Source: Occallatibacter sp. (GTDB lineage Bacteria > Acidobacteriota > Terriglobia > Terriglobales > Acidobacteriaceae). From it: a stretch of DNA of 34,141 nt. Shown piece by piece: positions 8,049 through 15,665 of this stretch (position 1 is its first letter; each line of letters begins with the position of its first letter). Under the pieces are notes generated by a model. That model did no database searches, was not told where the DNA came from, and saw only the letters and a program-made list of their open reading frames with translations. The position numbers and the translations under genes were made by a program. Location: positions 1 to 34,141 of the forward strand of contig JARLGE010000219.1 in NCBI GenBank assembly GCA_031296215.1, written 5' to 3'.

Positions 8049-8916
8049 TCCAAATGCGGTCTTTCTGAACATCCCCTACGACGAAGAGTTCCAGAAGCTC
8101 TATCTGGCGTACATCGTGGGACTCTCTCAGCTGGGATTCGATCCCTACCTTGCATCGGGGATTCCTGGTGGAGAGCGGCGGCTCGACAGAATCCTTGCCC
8201 TGGTGCAAAGCTGCCGCTACTCCATCCACGATCTCTCGCGCGTGGAACTGAGCCCCATCCCGCCCGCTACACCGCGCTTCAATATGCCGCTGGAACTGGG
8301 CATCACCATCGCCTGGGCAAAGCTTTATCCCAAGCGTCATACCTGGTTTCTGTGGGAGTCCAGCCCACGCCGCCTGCAAAAGTCGATGAGCGATCTCGAT
8401 GGCACCGATCCCTACATTCATTCCGGCACTGTCGAGGGCGTTCTGAGCGAACTGCGCAATGCATTCGTGCGCGATGGCGCTCCCACAGTCCAGAGGATGA
8501 TGGAGACGTATCGTGTTGTGGAAGGCACCGTCGAGGGGATTCTCACCGGAGCCGGCACACGTAACCTCTATGCCGCGAGCGTCTTCAGGGAGTTGCGCTT
8601 AGTCGCTCTGGAGGCGGTGCACCGCACTGATTTTCAGACGCTCGCGTCCGCCAAGGCGATCATCGATCAAGTCCACGCTGACTATGAGTCCGGAGCTGTC
8701 CTCCCCCGCTCCGCGAAAGCATACGCGGTCATCAGCGAAGCAAGAACCGCCCAGATTCGAGCGGTGAAAGCAATGGTAGAGTATGAGCGACTGAGGACAA
8801 GAAATGTGCCGGCTCAAGTATTGGCGGCGGCGCAGTCGAATTTGGCAGCGGCGCTCCCGGACCTGCCAGCCCTGTTGGCCTCAATTACGAAACTCTACAC
8901 AACGAGAGGAAAGTGA
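8032..8916 (+). CDS. Predicted TIR/nucleoside deoxyribosyltransferase-like protein with C-terminal helical domain
   Basis: The 294-aa protein has two parts. Residues about 8-140 look like a Rossmann-like TIR/NDT-type domain: AVFLNIPYDEEFQKLYLAYIVG (first strand and helix), GERRLDRILALVQSCRYSIHDLSRVEL (helix and strand ending in a surface loop), and RFNMPLELGITIAW, where the Glu of PLELG sits where NDT and TIR NADases carry their catalytic Glu, followed by a strand TWFLWE. Residues about 150-294 are helical without recognised motifs. I know similar proteins only as uncharacterised; a nucleotide- or NAD-processing role is inference from motif order. The GTG start at 8032 overlaps the small gene. 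The pair separates gerM-like and murI, which elsewhere would be expected together, and its base composition is somewhat less GC-rich than its neighbours. Confidence 0.65.
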   Translation: MPPQPNPNAVFLNIPYDEEFQKLYLAYIVGLSQLGFDPYLASGIPGGERRLDRILALVQSCRYSIHDLSRVELSPIPPATPRFNMPLELGITIAWAKLYPKRHTWFLWESSPRRLQKSMSDLDGTDPYIHSGTVEGVLSELRNAFVRDGAPTVQRMMETYRVVEGTVEGILTGAGTRNLYAASVFRELRLVALEAVHRTDFQTLASAKAIIDQVHADYESGAVLPRSAKAYAVISEARTAQIRAVKAMVEYERLRTRNVPAQVLAAAQSNLAAALPDLPALLASITKLYTTRGK

Positions 8917-8926
8917 TCTAGGCCCC

Positions 8927-9766
8927 ATGCAGACCACCCCTCCCACCATCGGCGTCTTCGACTCCGGCTTCGGCGGCCTCACCGTACTGCGCGCTCTCAT
9001 GGAGCGCATGCCTCAGGCCCGCTATGCCTTCCTGGGCGACACCGCCCGGCTCCCTTACGGCTCCAAGTCCCGCCGCACCATCGCCCGCTACGCCGCCGAA
9101 AGCGCCCAGTTCCTGGTCCGCGAGCAGGGCGCCGAGTTCCTGGTCATCGCCTGCAACACCGCCAGCGCCCTGGCTCTGGACGCGATTCAAGACGCCGTCC
9201 CCGTCCCCGTCCTCGGCGTCATCGAGCCCGGCGCGGAAGCCGCCCGCGCCGCTTCGGTCACCGGCGACGTGCTGGTCATCGCCACCGACGCCACCGTGCA
9301 GAGCCACGCCTACGCCGCCGCCTGCCGCGCCCGCGGCCTGCGCGCCATCGAGAAAGCCTGCCCCCTGCTCGTACCACTGGTCGAAGAAGGCTGGATCGGC
9401 CACCCTGTTACCGCCGAGGTCATCCGCATCTATCTTGGCGAGCTGACCGCCGAAGCCGCCGCCTGCGGCCTCAACCCCGATGTTCTGGTCCTCGGCTGCA
9501 CCCACTACCCGCTGCTGCGGCCTCTGCTTGAAGCAGCCGTCCCCGCCGGCGTCCGCGTTATCGACTCCGCCCAGGCCGCCGCCCAGGCCGCCGTCCAGCT
9601 CATCAACGGCGCCTCGGGCTCGCACGAAACCGGACAACATTCGCCGTCCGCGCAGGACCAGCTTCGCTGCTTCGCCACCGACTCGGTCGACAAGTTCGAG
9701 CGGCTCGGCTCCCGCTTCCTCGGTCACCCCGTCGGCAAAGTCCAGCTCGTCGACCTCGGCGGCTGA
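8927..9766 (+). CDS. murI: Glutamate racemase
   Basis: The 279-aa enzyme interconverts L- and D-glutamate in the cytoplasm to supply D-Glu for peptidoglycan. Key features: IGVFDSGFGGLTV with catalytic-site Asp12, LGDTARLPYGSKS, first catalytic cysteine C76 in VIACNTAS, and second catalytic cysteine C191 in LGCTHYPLLRP. These are the two-base cysteine pair of the family, at normal spacing. The start at 8927 puts the first strand at residue 8; the in-frame upstream extension reads through the preceding gene and is not credible. AGAGGAAAG near 8905 is rather far (14 nt) for a ribosome site. The gene sits in an envelope cluster with the amidase, GerMN protein and fabI. Confidence 0.95.
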   Translation: MQTTPPTIGVFDSGFGGLTVLRALMERMPQARYAFLGDTARLPYGSKSRRTIARYAAESAQFLVREQGAEFLVIACNTASALALDAIQDAVPVPVLGVIEPGAEAARAASVTGDVLVIATDATVQSHAYAAACRARGLRAIEKACPLLVPLVEEGWIGHPVTAEVIRIYLGELTAEAAACGLNPDVLVLGCTHYPLLRPLLEAAVPAGVRVIDSAQAAAQAAVQLINGASGSHETGQHSPSAQDQLRCFATDSVDKFERLGSRFLGHPVGKVQLVDLGG

Positions 9767-9829
9767 TATTCTAAAGATTGCGCGCCCCCGCACCCCTTTC
9801 GCGCGGATTCTCGGAGGAAGAAAGAAAGC

Positions 9830-10597
9830 ATGATCGATCTGGCAGGCAAGACGGCCGTAGTCTTCGGGCTGGCCAACAAGCGTTCCATCGCCTGGGGCAT
9901 CGCCCAGAGACTCCACCAGGCCGGAGCGACCCTGGCCATCTGCTACCAGAACGAGCGCATGAAGCTCGAAGCCGAAGGCCTCATTCATGAGCTCCCCGGC
10001 GCCACCGGCTTCCAGTGCGATGTCTCCAACGACAGGGAGATCGACACCGTCTTCGACGCCATCAAGGAAAAGTACGGCAAGGTCGACATCCTGGTCCACG
10101 CCGTCGCCTTCGCTCCGCCCGCCGACCTGCGCGGCGACTTCATCAACACCACCCGCGACGGCTTCCGCATTGCCATGGACGTCAGCGTCTACTCGCTCAT
10201 CGCCGTCAGCCGCGCCGCCGCCCCGCTCATGACCGAAGGCGGCAGCATCCTCACCCTCACCTTCTACGCCGCCGAAAAAGTCGTCCCCCACTACAACGTC
10301 ATGGCGCTGGCCAAGTCGGCTCTCGAGTCCGCCGTCCGCTATCTCGCTTTCAGCCTCGGCAACAGGAACATCCGCGTCAACGCCATCTCCGCCGGCCCCA
10401 TCAAGACCCTGGCCGCCCGTGGCGTCGGCGACCTCGGCGACATGATGCGCGCCCACGCCGAGCGCGCCCCCCTGCACCGCAACGTCGACCAGTTGGAAGT
10501 AGGCGGCGCGGCATTGTTCCTAGCCAGCGACCTCTCCAGCGCCATCACCGGCGAAGTCATGTACGTGGACTGCGGCTACAACATCATGGGGTTCTGA
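9830..10597 (+). CDS. fabI: Enoyl-[acyl-carrier-protein] reductase (NADH)
   Basis: The 255-aa short-chain dehydrogenase of the FabI type reduces trans-2-enoyl-ACP in the last step of each fatty acid elongation cycle. The FabI-specific nucleotide site GLANKRSIAWGIA (residues 13-25) is present. The catalytic pair is Y155 with K162 in HYNVMALAK, and TFYAAEKVVP holds Y146, which corresponds to the other active-site tyrosine of FabI. C-terminal GEVMYVDCGYNIMG is also characteristic. A strong ribosome site GGAGGAAG (9813-9820) lies 9 nt upstream of the ATG. It follows murI by 63 bp and is the last gene before a low-GC islet. Confidence 0.95.
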   Translation: MIDLAGKTAVVFGLANKRSIAWGIAQRLHQAGATLAICYQNERMKLEAEGLIHELPGATGFQCDVSNDREIDTVFDAIKEKYGKVDILVHAVAFAPPADLRGDFINTTRDGFRIAMDVSVYSLIAVSRAAAPLMTEGGSILTLTFYAAEKVVPHYNVMALAKSALESAVRYLAFSLGNRNIRVNAISAGPIKTLAARGVGDLGDMMRAHAERAPLHRNVDQLEVGGAALFLASDLSSAITGEVMYVDCGYNIMGF

Positions 10598-10638
10598 GGC
10601 GATGGTCAGTTTCACGCGTATCAGGGACGGCAGGAATC

Positions 10639-10664
10639 CTGTGAATTGAGAATGCAATTCACAG
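10639..10664. terminator. Hairpin downstream of fabI
   Basis: A perfect 10-bp stem (CTGTGAATTG / CAATTCACAG) with a 6-nt loop lies 42 bp after the fabI stop and 64 bp after the 3' end of the convergent nuclease gene on the other strand. There is no T-run on either side, so intrinsic termination is only possible; it may serve as a shared 3' end between convergent genes. Confidence 0.45.
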
Positions 10665-10727
10665 ACGGAAAGGCGCACGGCTCTGAAAAGGAACGAGTTA
10701 GGTATTACCCGTATGAATACAAATGGT

Positions 10728-11603
10728 CTAGCTAGTTGTGCGTTGAATCCGTCTGAGTTTGCCTTCGTGCCATGTCAGGAATCGCTGCAGAGTTGAATCT
10801 TCGAGACGAGTTGGGCAGTCAACCGGAAGTCCAAGTTCATTTCTTACGGAAACAGCCAGGGCGCGGTGAGAAAGTGGATAGAATTGGTATTTCATAATCA
10901 GAGAAAAGCCGCCAGCCTGGCGAACTTCCTCGATGTATGTTCTCGGCATCATTCGGGCGATGAAAAGAGGCACCAAATTGAGTGCAGCGCACATCCTGAG
11001 CTTGATTTCAAACTCATCCTTCGGGATGTACCCGAGACGGTTCTTGATTTCCGCGCCATAGTTAATCCCGTCGCGGCGAAACACACGGTCCAAATCGTGG
11101 TTGGTTTCCGACCAGGTTAGGCCTTCCCACGATTGCACCGTATCGTCCATCGGTTGAAAACCCACCCTAGGCAGCCCAGCATCAACCAACAATTCACCTT
11201 GCACGCCGAGGCTACGCGTAAACGCCTGATCAGAAAAAAGCAGAACCAGTCTGCGGACCTCTTCCGCTTTCCTCTTCCAGTACCGATTCCGGCGATTGAA
11301 GTAAAAGCGAATCGGGGTGTTGGGCATTAACTCTTCAAGGGAGGTTCCAATCTTGCCACCTTCCCTGAGTTCCCTAAGTGCACGAACCGTTACCCAATGA
11401 AAGAAGTCACGTTCGAAGAGAACTGCAAGCTGTGATTCGTAAAATACCGCGTCCGGGCGCTCATCGAATAATGCCAACAGTTTCGGTTCGAGGTTCTGAA
11501 CCGCCGGATCATCACCTGGTCCAGGACGGTCGTCTTCAGGATCTGGCTGAACCTCGGGATTGTAGTCATCCCATTCCATATCGTCTTGAATGTTCTCGCT
11601 CAT
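10728..11603 (-). CDS. Predicted winged-helix plus PD-(D/E)XK nuclease-like protein
   Basis: The 291-aa protein starts MSENIQDDMEWDDY, followed by a very acidic Pro-rich leader. Residues about 33-85 look like a winged helix (LLALFDERPDAVFYESQLAVLF ... VTVRALRELREGGKIG). From about residue 175 there is a restriction-nuclease-like core: LDRVFRRDGINYGAEIKNRLGYI, with D and the E-x-K of AEIKN fitting a PD-(D/E)XK active site, then LRMCAALNLVPLFIARMMP as the expected following helix and strand. This is a motif reading, not a family match. No methyltransferase or other partner lies beside it. The gene and its flanks are clearly lower in GC (about 45-50 percent in sampled lines) than fabI or the protease, suggesting lateral acquisition. 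The start at 11603 is a judgement; the frame is open for another 112 codons upstream, with sequence that looks non-coding. Confidence 0.6.
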   Translation of the reverse strand: MSENIQDDMEWDDYNPEVQPDPEDDRPGPGDDPAVQNLEPKLLALFDERPDAVFYESQLAVLFERDFFHWVTVRALRELREGGKIGTSLEELMPNTPIRFYFNRRNRYWKRKAEEVRRLVLLFSDQAFTRSLGVQGELLVDAGLPRVGFQPMDDTVQSWEGLTWSETNHDLDRVFRRDGINYGAEIKNRLGYIPKDEFEIKLRMCAALNLVPLFIARMMPRTYIEEVRQAGGFSLIMKYQFYPLSHRALAVSVRNELGLPVDCPTRLEDSTLQRFLTWHEGKLRRIQRTTS

Positions 11604-11883
11604 GGAGTATTTGTGCCGCGAATTCGAAAAACTGCGCAAGAAATGAGGTGGGCGCTGAAAGGAAGGTCTAAATTCAAGTAGTTGGTGGACCCGCAAGCTT
11701 ATCAAGCTTTCATTGATCTTGCGGCCATTCTCTGAAATCTTCGGCACCGACCTCTTGCAATCTGGGCCTTGCAAGATACCCCACGGGGCGTGTCTATCAT
11801 ACCGTCGAAAGGTGACGTTTTCGGGATTTGAATCTGTGGAGTCCAACCCAAACCATTTAGAATAAGCAGTGTAAACGGAGAAG
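11604..11883. other. Low-GC non-coding leader of the nuclease gene
   Basis: No gene is supported here, although one minus-strand frame stays open. The stretch is AT-richer than its surroundings, contains the small hairpin AAGCTT ATC AAGCTT near 11695-11709, and must hold the promoter for the nuclease gene unless that gene is read from the protease promoter. No clear -35/-10 pair was identified. Together with the hairpin at 11884-11926, it makes 345 bp between the nuclease start and the protease stop. Confidence 0.45.
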
Positions 11884-11926
11884 TCCCGCCGATTGACGGA
11901 GTTAGTGTTTCCGTGAATCGGCGGGA
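11884..11926 (-). terminator. Long hairpin just downstream of the tricorn-like protease gene
   Basis: Outer arms TCCCGCCGATT (11884-11894) and AATCGGCGGGA (11916-11926) form an 11-bp perfect stem. After a symmetric single-base mismatch, the inner arms ACGGA and TCCGT add 5 bp around a 9-nt loop. It lies 22 bp past the protease stop on the minus strand. The strength and position suit a transcription end or mRNA-stabilising structure; no U-run follows, so factor-independent termination is not assured. Confidence 0.55.
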
Positions 11927-11948
11927 TCATCAGTCCCACCGCAGTTGG

Positions 11949-14900
11949 TTATTGGTGGTAGTTCGGATAACTCGGCCGCTCCACTTTCTTCGCCGGCTCC
12001 TTCTTCAGCTCCTCCATCGCCAGCGCCACCGCCTTCTCCAGTTGCGGATCGTGGCCTTCGCTCACTGCCTTGGGGTCCTGCTCCACCACGTAGTCCGGAT
12101 CGACGCCGTGGTTCTCCACGTCCCACTCGCCCTTGGGCGAGAAGAACGCCACGCTCGGCGAAGTCACGTGTCCGCCGTCCATCAGCACCGGGATGGGCCC
12201 GATGCCCACCAGGCCGCCCCAGGTCCGCTTGCCTACCAGCGGCCCCAGCTTGGCCTGCTTGAACAGCCACGGCAGCGCGTCGCCGCCCGAGCCCGAGAAT
12301 TCGTTGGCGATCATCACCTTGGGCCCGTAGATCCCCGCATTCGGTGTGTGCTCGATCGCGCCGTAGCGCGGCGACCAGTAGGACTCGATATGCCGTCCAA
12401 GCACCTCGACAAAGTAGTCGGCCACCTGACCGCCCCCGTTGAACCGCTCGTCGATGATCGCTCCCTGCTTCTGGGTCTGCGCAAAGTAGTAGCGGTTGAA
12501 GTTGGTAAAGCCGCCCTCGCCCGTGTCCGGCAGATACACATAGCCCAGCTTGCCGCCGGAGAGATCGCTCACCCTCTTCTGGTTGCCTTCGATCCAGTCG
12601 ATGTTCCGGAGCCGCGCCTCGCTGGCCACCGGAATCACCTCGACGTCGCGCGCGTTCTTGCCGTCTGAGTTGCCCACCCGCAAACTGGTCACGAGACCGG
12701 AGGTCCCCTCCAGCGGCTGCTGAATGTCCACCGCGGCCGTTAGCTCCTGCCCGTTGATGGCCAGAATGCAATCGCCCGGCTTGAGGTTCAGCCCCGGCTG
12801 CGCCAGCGGCGCTTTGATCTGCGGATTGAACTCTCCGCCCGTATAAATCTTTTTGAGGCAATAGCGGTTGTTGTCGATCGCGTAGTCGGCCCCCAGCAGC
12901 CCGCCCGGAACCTTCTTGGCCGCTGGAATCTTCCCGCCCGTGCCGCGCAGATGGCCCACCGAAAACGCTCCCAGCATCTCCTGGAAGATGGAATTCAAAT
13001 CCGCGCGCGAGGCGATCGCCGCCACATACGGCTCCAGCCGCTTTTCGTCGGCCACGGTATCCGTGCCGTGGAAGTGCGGATCGTAGAAGAAGGCGCGCTC
13101 GATGCGCCACACCTCGTGGTACATCTGCGCCCACTCGGCCTTGGGGTCGACGCGCACCTTGAGGTCGCTGAAGTTGAGGGCTCCGTCGCCTGGCTTGACC
13201 GGCGCATCGGCCGGCACGATTACCCACTGCGGCGATCCGCTGCCGCCCGGCCCTTCTTCCTCTGGACCGCCCTTCTGAATGGCCAGCAGCATCTTCTTGC
13301 CGTCGGCCGAAATCTGAAAGCTCGCCACATCCTCGGCCAGCTTCTCCGTCTTGCGCTCCTCCTGCGTCCAGCGGCTCAGCGTCGCCCCGCGCTCGGCAAG
13401 CCGCCCGCTCAGCGACCGCTCCAGGAAGTACAAGCTCCCCTTCAATCCCGTTTCCAGTCCCACGTAGACCGACGCCGGCAGCGGCAGCGCCACAATCCGG
13501 TTCTGGATTCCGTCGAGGTCAACCTTCACCGGCTTGGGCGGCGCGGCGGGCTTGTCTGCCCCTCCCTTGTCGGCCGCGCTCTTTTCGTCGCTGTCCTTGC
13601 CGGCGGCCTTCGCATCGTCTTTCTTGGCATCCGAGGGCTTGTCGTCGGACTTCTTCTCGTCCGCCTTCTTCTCGCTGGCCGTCTTCTCGTCGCCCAGCTC
13701 CGGAGCAATGGGCGAAGCCTCCGCTGAGGCCAGCACCGCCGCGTACACATTCGACGTCACCTGGTAGAGATCGCTGGTCATGTCGAGGCCGTCCGAGGTC
13801 GCGCCCGCATTCGTGCTGGCCGTGAAATAGAGATACTTCCCCTCGCGATCGAAGGCCGGGTTGTCCGCGTCGGCCATCTCGCTGGTCACCTGCGTGGACT
13901 TGCCTGTCTCGACGGAATAAAGAAAGATGGCGTGCAGGTGGTTGGCCATCGACTGCTCGTAGGCAATCCACTTCGAGTCGGGCGACCAGGCAAACTCGTA
14001 GCTCTCATTCGAGAATCCGCCATAAATATTCTCGCCGTTCACCAGGTCAAGCTTGCCCGTCGTTGTGTCCAGCACCCAAATCTTCAGCCGGTTGTCGTGG
14101 AAGACAATGCGCTTCGAGTCCGGCGACCACTTGGGATCGAAATAGTAGGCCGGCTCCTTGGCGAGCGGAAACTTCTTCACCGCCGCCGCGCCGGCCAAAT
14201 CGTTGCCTGTCTGCGGCGCAACGTCGAGTTCGTAGAGCCCCGACGCATCGGAGAAGTACGCAATCGACTGCCCATCCGGCGACCACGCCGGCTCCCGCTC
14301 CATCGCTCCCGGCGTGTTGGTAATGTCGCGCGTCGGCCCCTGCTTGGCGGCAACGGTCAGAATCTCCCCATGCGCCTCCACCGCCGCGCGCACGCCCGTC
14401 GGCGAAATCGTCACGTGCTCGATCTCGTCCGCCACGCTCTCGATGCGCGGCCGAACCTCCGGCAGATCGGCGTCCGTCTCGATCTGAACCGCGCGGCTCT
14501 GGCCGCTGGCTGTGTCGTAGAGATAGATCTCACCCAGCTGGTCGTACACCAGCGTTCCGCCCTCGCCGGCGAGGGTGCGGATATCCGCGCCCGCGTTGTC
14601 CAGCGCCCTGGTCACTGTCTTCGCCGCCGGGTCGTACTTGAAGATGGTCATCGGGCCCGCGCGCCCGGAGAGGAAATAAATCGCCCCCGCCGCCCACACC
14701 GGATCGAGATCCGAGGCCGTCTCATGCGGAATCTCCGCCGAATCGAGGCCCTTCAGCGTGGTAATCCAGATCGTGCTCGCCCGCCCGCCGTGATAGTTGC
14801 CCCACGCAACATACGCCGTATAGTTGAACCCGAAGGCCGGCCCCAGCGGCGAATAGGCAATCTGGTTTCCCTCCGGCGAAAACTGCCCCTGGTAAGCCAT

Positions 14901-15416
14901 CGGCAGCGGCAGCGTCTTGGCAATGCCCCCCCGCGCCGGAACCGTATACAGCTGCGTGTACCGGCTCACCGCATCGCGGTCCGAGCGGAACAGAATCTCT
15001 TTCCCGTCCGCGCTCCAGCCCACCACCGCATCCGTGGCCGGATGGTAGGTCACGCGAAACGGCACGCCCCCGGCGACTGGAATGGTGAACACGTCGGTAT
15101 TGCCGTCGTACTCGCCCGTGAACGCAATGGTCTGCCCATCCGGCGAGAACACCGGGCTGGTCTCGATGCCCACGCCCGTGGTCAGGCGGGTCGCCCGTCC
15201 GCCCGCGCGCGGCACCGTCCACAGATCTCCCGCGTAGCCGAAGGCGATCAGGTCCTTGCTCAGCGCCGGCCGCTGAAAGATATGCGGCCCGGCCGCCGCC
15301 AGCGCCGCCGCCGGCCAAACTGCGGCCACCGCTGCCACAACCAGCGCCGCCACCAACCCTGAAAAAACCCAAGCAGCCTTGCTCTTCCGCATCGCAACCA
15401 TCTGCATCGCAACCAT
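11949..15416 (-). CDS. Exported tricorn-like protease (beta-propeller, PDZ, S41 peptidase)
   Basis: The 1155-aa protein has an N-terminal signal/anchor (about 13-42, Ala/Val-rich). Two blocks of WD/PD40-type propeller blades follow (repeated SPDGQTIAF, WSADGKEILF, WSPDSKRIVF, WSPDSKWIAY), to about residue 570. A Lys/Asp/Ala-rich low-complexity linker comes next, then the tricorn core domain, a PDZ domain (about 840-945, with PGDCILAINGQEL) and an S41 serine peptidase fold. Likely catalytic residues: His822 in SVGHLRG, Ser1043 in NEFSGSGGD and Glu1101 in WDVENHGVDPD, the tricorn arrangement. It probably trims peptides in the periplasm or outside the cell. GGGAGG (minus strand, 15422-15427) sits 5 nt before the ATG at 15416, fixing that start over the in-frame ATGs a few codons later. 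It is transcribed divergently from the aldo/keto reductase. Confidence 0.9.
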   Translation of the reverse strand: MVAMQMVAMRKSKAAWVFSGLVAALVVAAVAAVWPAAALAAAGPHIFQRPALSKDLIAFGYAGDLWTVPRAGGRATRLTTGVGIETSPVFSPDGQTIAFTGEYDGNTDVFTIPVAGGVPFRVTYHPATDAVVGWSADGKEILFRSDRDAVSRYTQLYTVPARGGIAKTLPLPMAYQGQFSPEGNQIAYSPLGPAFGFNYTAYVAWGNYHGGRASTIWITTLKGLDSAEIPHETASDLDPVWAAGAIYFLSGRAGPMTIFKYDPAAKTVTRALDNAGADIRTLAGEGGTLVYDQLGEIYLYDTASGQSRAVQIETDADLPEVRPRIESVADEIEHVTISPTGVRAAVEAHGEILTVAAKQGPTRDITNTPGAMEREPAWSPDGQSIAYFSDASGLYELDVAPQTGNDLAGAAAVKKFPLAKEPAYYFDPKWSPDSKRIVFHDNRLKIWVLDTTTGKLDLVNGENIYGGFSNESYEFAWSPDSKWIAYEQSMANHLHAIFLYSVETGKSTQVTSEMADADNPAFDREGKYLYFTASTNAGATSDGLDMTSDLYQVTSNVYAAVLASAEASPIAPELGDEKTASEKKADEKKSDDKPSDAKKDDAKAAGKDSDEKSAADKGGADKPAAPPKPVKVDLDGIQNRIVALPLPASVYVGLETGLKGSLYFLERSLSGRLAERGATLSRWTQEERKTEKLAEDVASFQISADGKKMLLAIQKGGPEEEGPGGSGSPQWVIVPADAPVKPGDGALNFSDLKVRVDPKAEWAQMYHEVWRIERAFFYDPHFHGTDTVADEKRLEPYVAAIASRADLNSIFQEMLGAFSVGHLRGTGGKIPAAKKVPGGLLGADYAIDNNRYCLKKIYTGGEFNPQIKAPLAQPGLNLKPGDCILAINGQELTAAVDIQQPLEGTSGLVTSLRVGNSDGKNARDVEVIPVASEARLRNIDWIEGNQKRVSDLSGGKLGYVYLPDTGEGGFTNFNRYYFAQTQKQGAIIDERFNGGGQVADYFVEVLGRHIESYWSPRYGAIEHTPNAGIYGPKVMIANEFSGSGGDALPWLFKQAKLGPLVGKRTWGGLVGIGPIPVLMDGGHVTSPSVAFFSPKGEWDVENHGVDPDYVVEQDPKAVSEGHDPQLEKAVALAMEELKKEPAKKVERPSYPNYHQ
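15387..15416 (-). repeat. 15-bp tandem duplication over the protease start codon
   Basis: On the minus strand ATGGTTGCGATGCAG is followed directly by ATGGTTGCGATGCGG, 14 of 15 bases the same. This yields an MVAMQ-MVAMR N-terminus with four in-frame ATG codons, of which only the first has a ribosome site at good distance. Confidence 0.8.
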
Positions 15417-15502
15417 GAACGCCTCCCGGCAAATCCCTAAAAATCTTACACGCTGAGCCGTCCCTGGCGTACAAATCCTCTCACCGGGCCGCCGCGACCG
15501 CC

Positions 15503-15535
15503 GCAGCCTTGCAGGCTACGGGCCTGACAGGCTGC
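15503..15535. repeat. Two-tier hairpin between the divergent protease and reductase genes
   Basis: Outer arms GCAGCCT (15503-15509) and AGGCTGC (15529-15535) enclose inner arms CAGGC (15512-15516) and GCCTG (15522-15526). The outer arm AGGCTGC also occurs at the end of the composite element near 6265, suggesting a shared dispersed repeat. Promoters for both flanking genes must lie in this 249-bp space; none was confidently identified. Confidence 0.55.
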
Positions 15536-15665
15536 TCAGAAAAACTTCCCCCGCCGGAGGGTGGCGAAGCTTTCAGTCCGGGCACGGCCGCGTAGAGGCT
15601 CCCGAGGTTGTGCAAGAATATTGGCGGGAAGCCGATCGTCTCATTCCAATGTCCGGAGGGAGATT

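Noticed and set aside
8918-10477. Minus-strand ORF of 519 codons opposite murI and fabI
   Set aside because: Spans two unrelated, well-identified genes on the other strand; typical Gly/Asp-rich antisense frame.
11811-11860. Possible tRNA 3' fragment / attachment site (GATTCAAATCCCG on the minus strand) near the nuclease islet
   Set aside because: The bases around TTCAAAT do not pair as a T-arm (ACAGA against CCCGA) and no acceptor stem or CCA is present.
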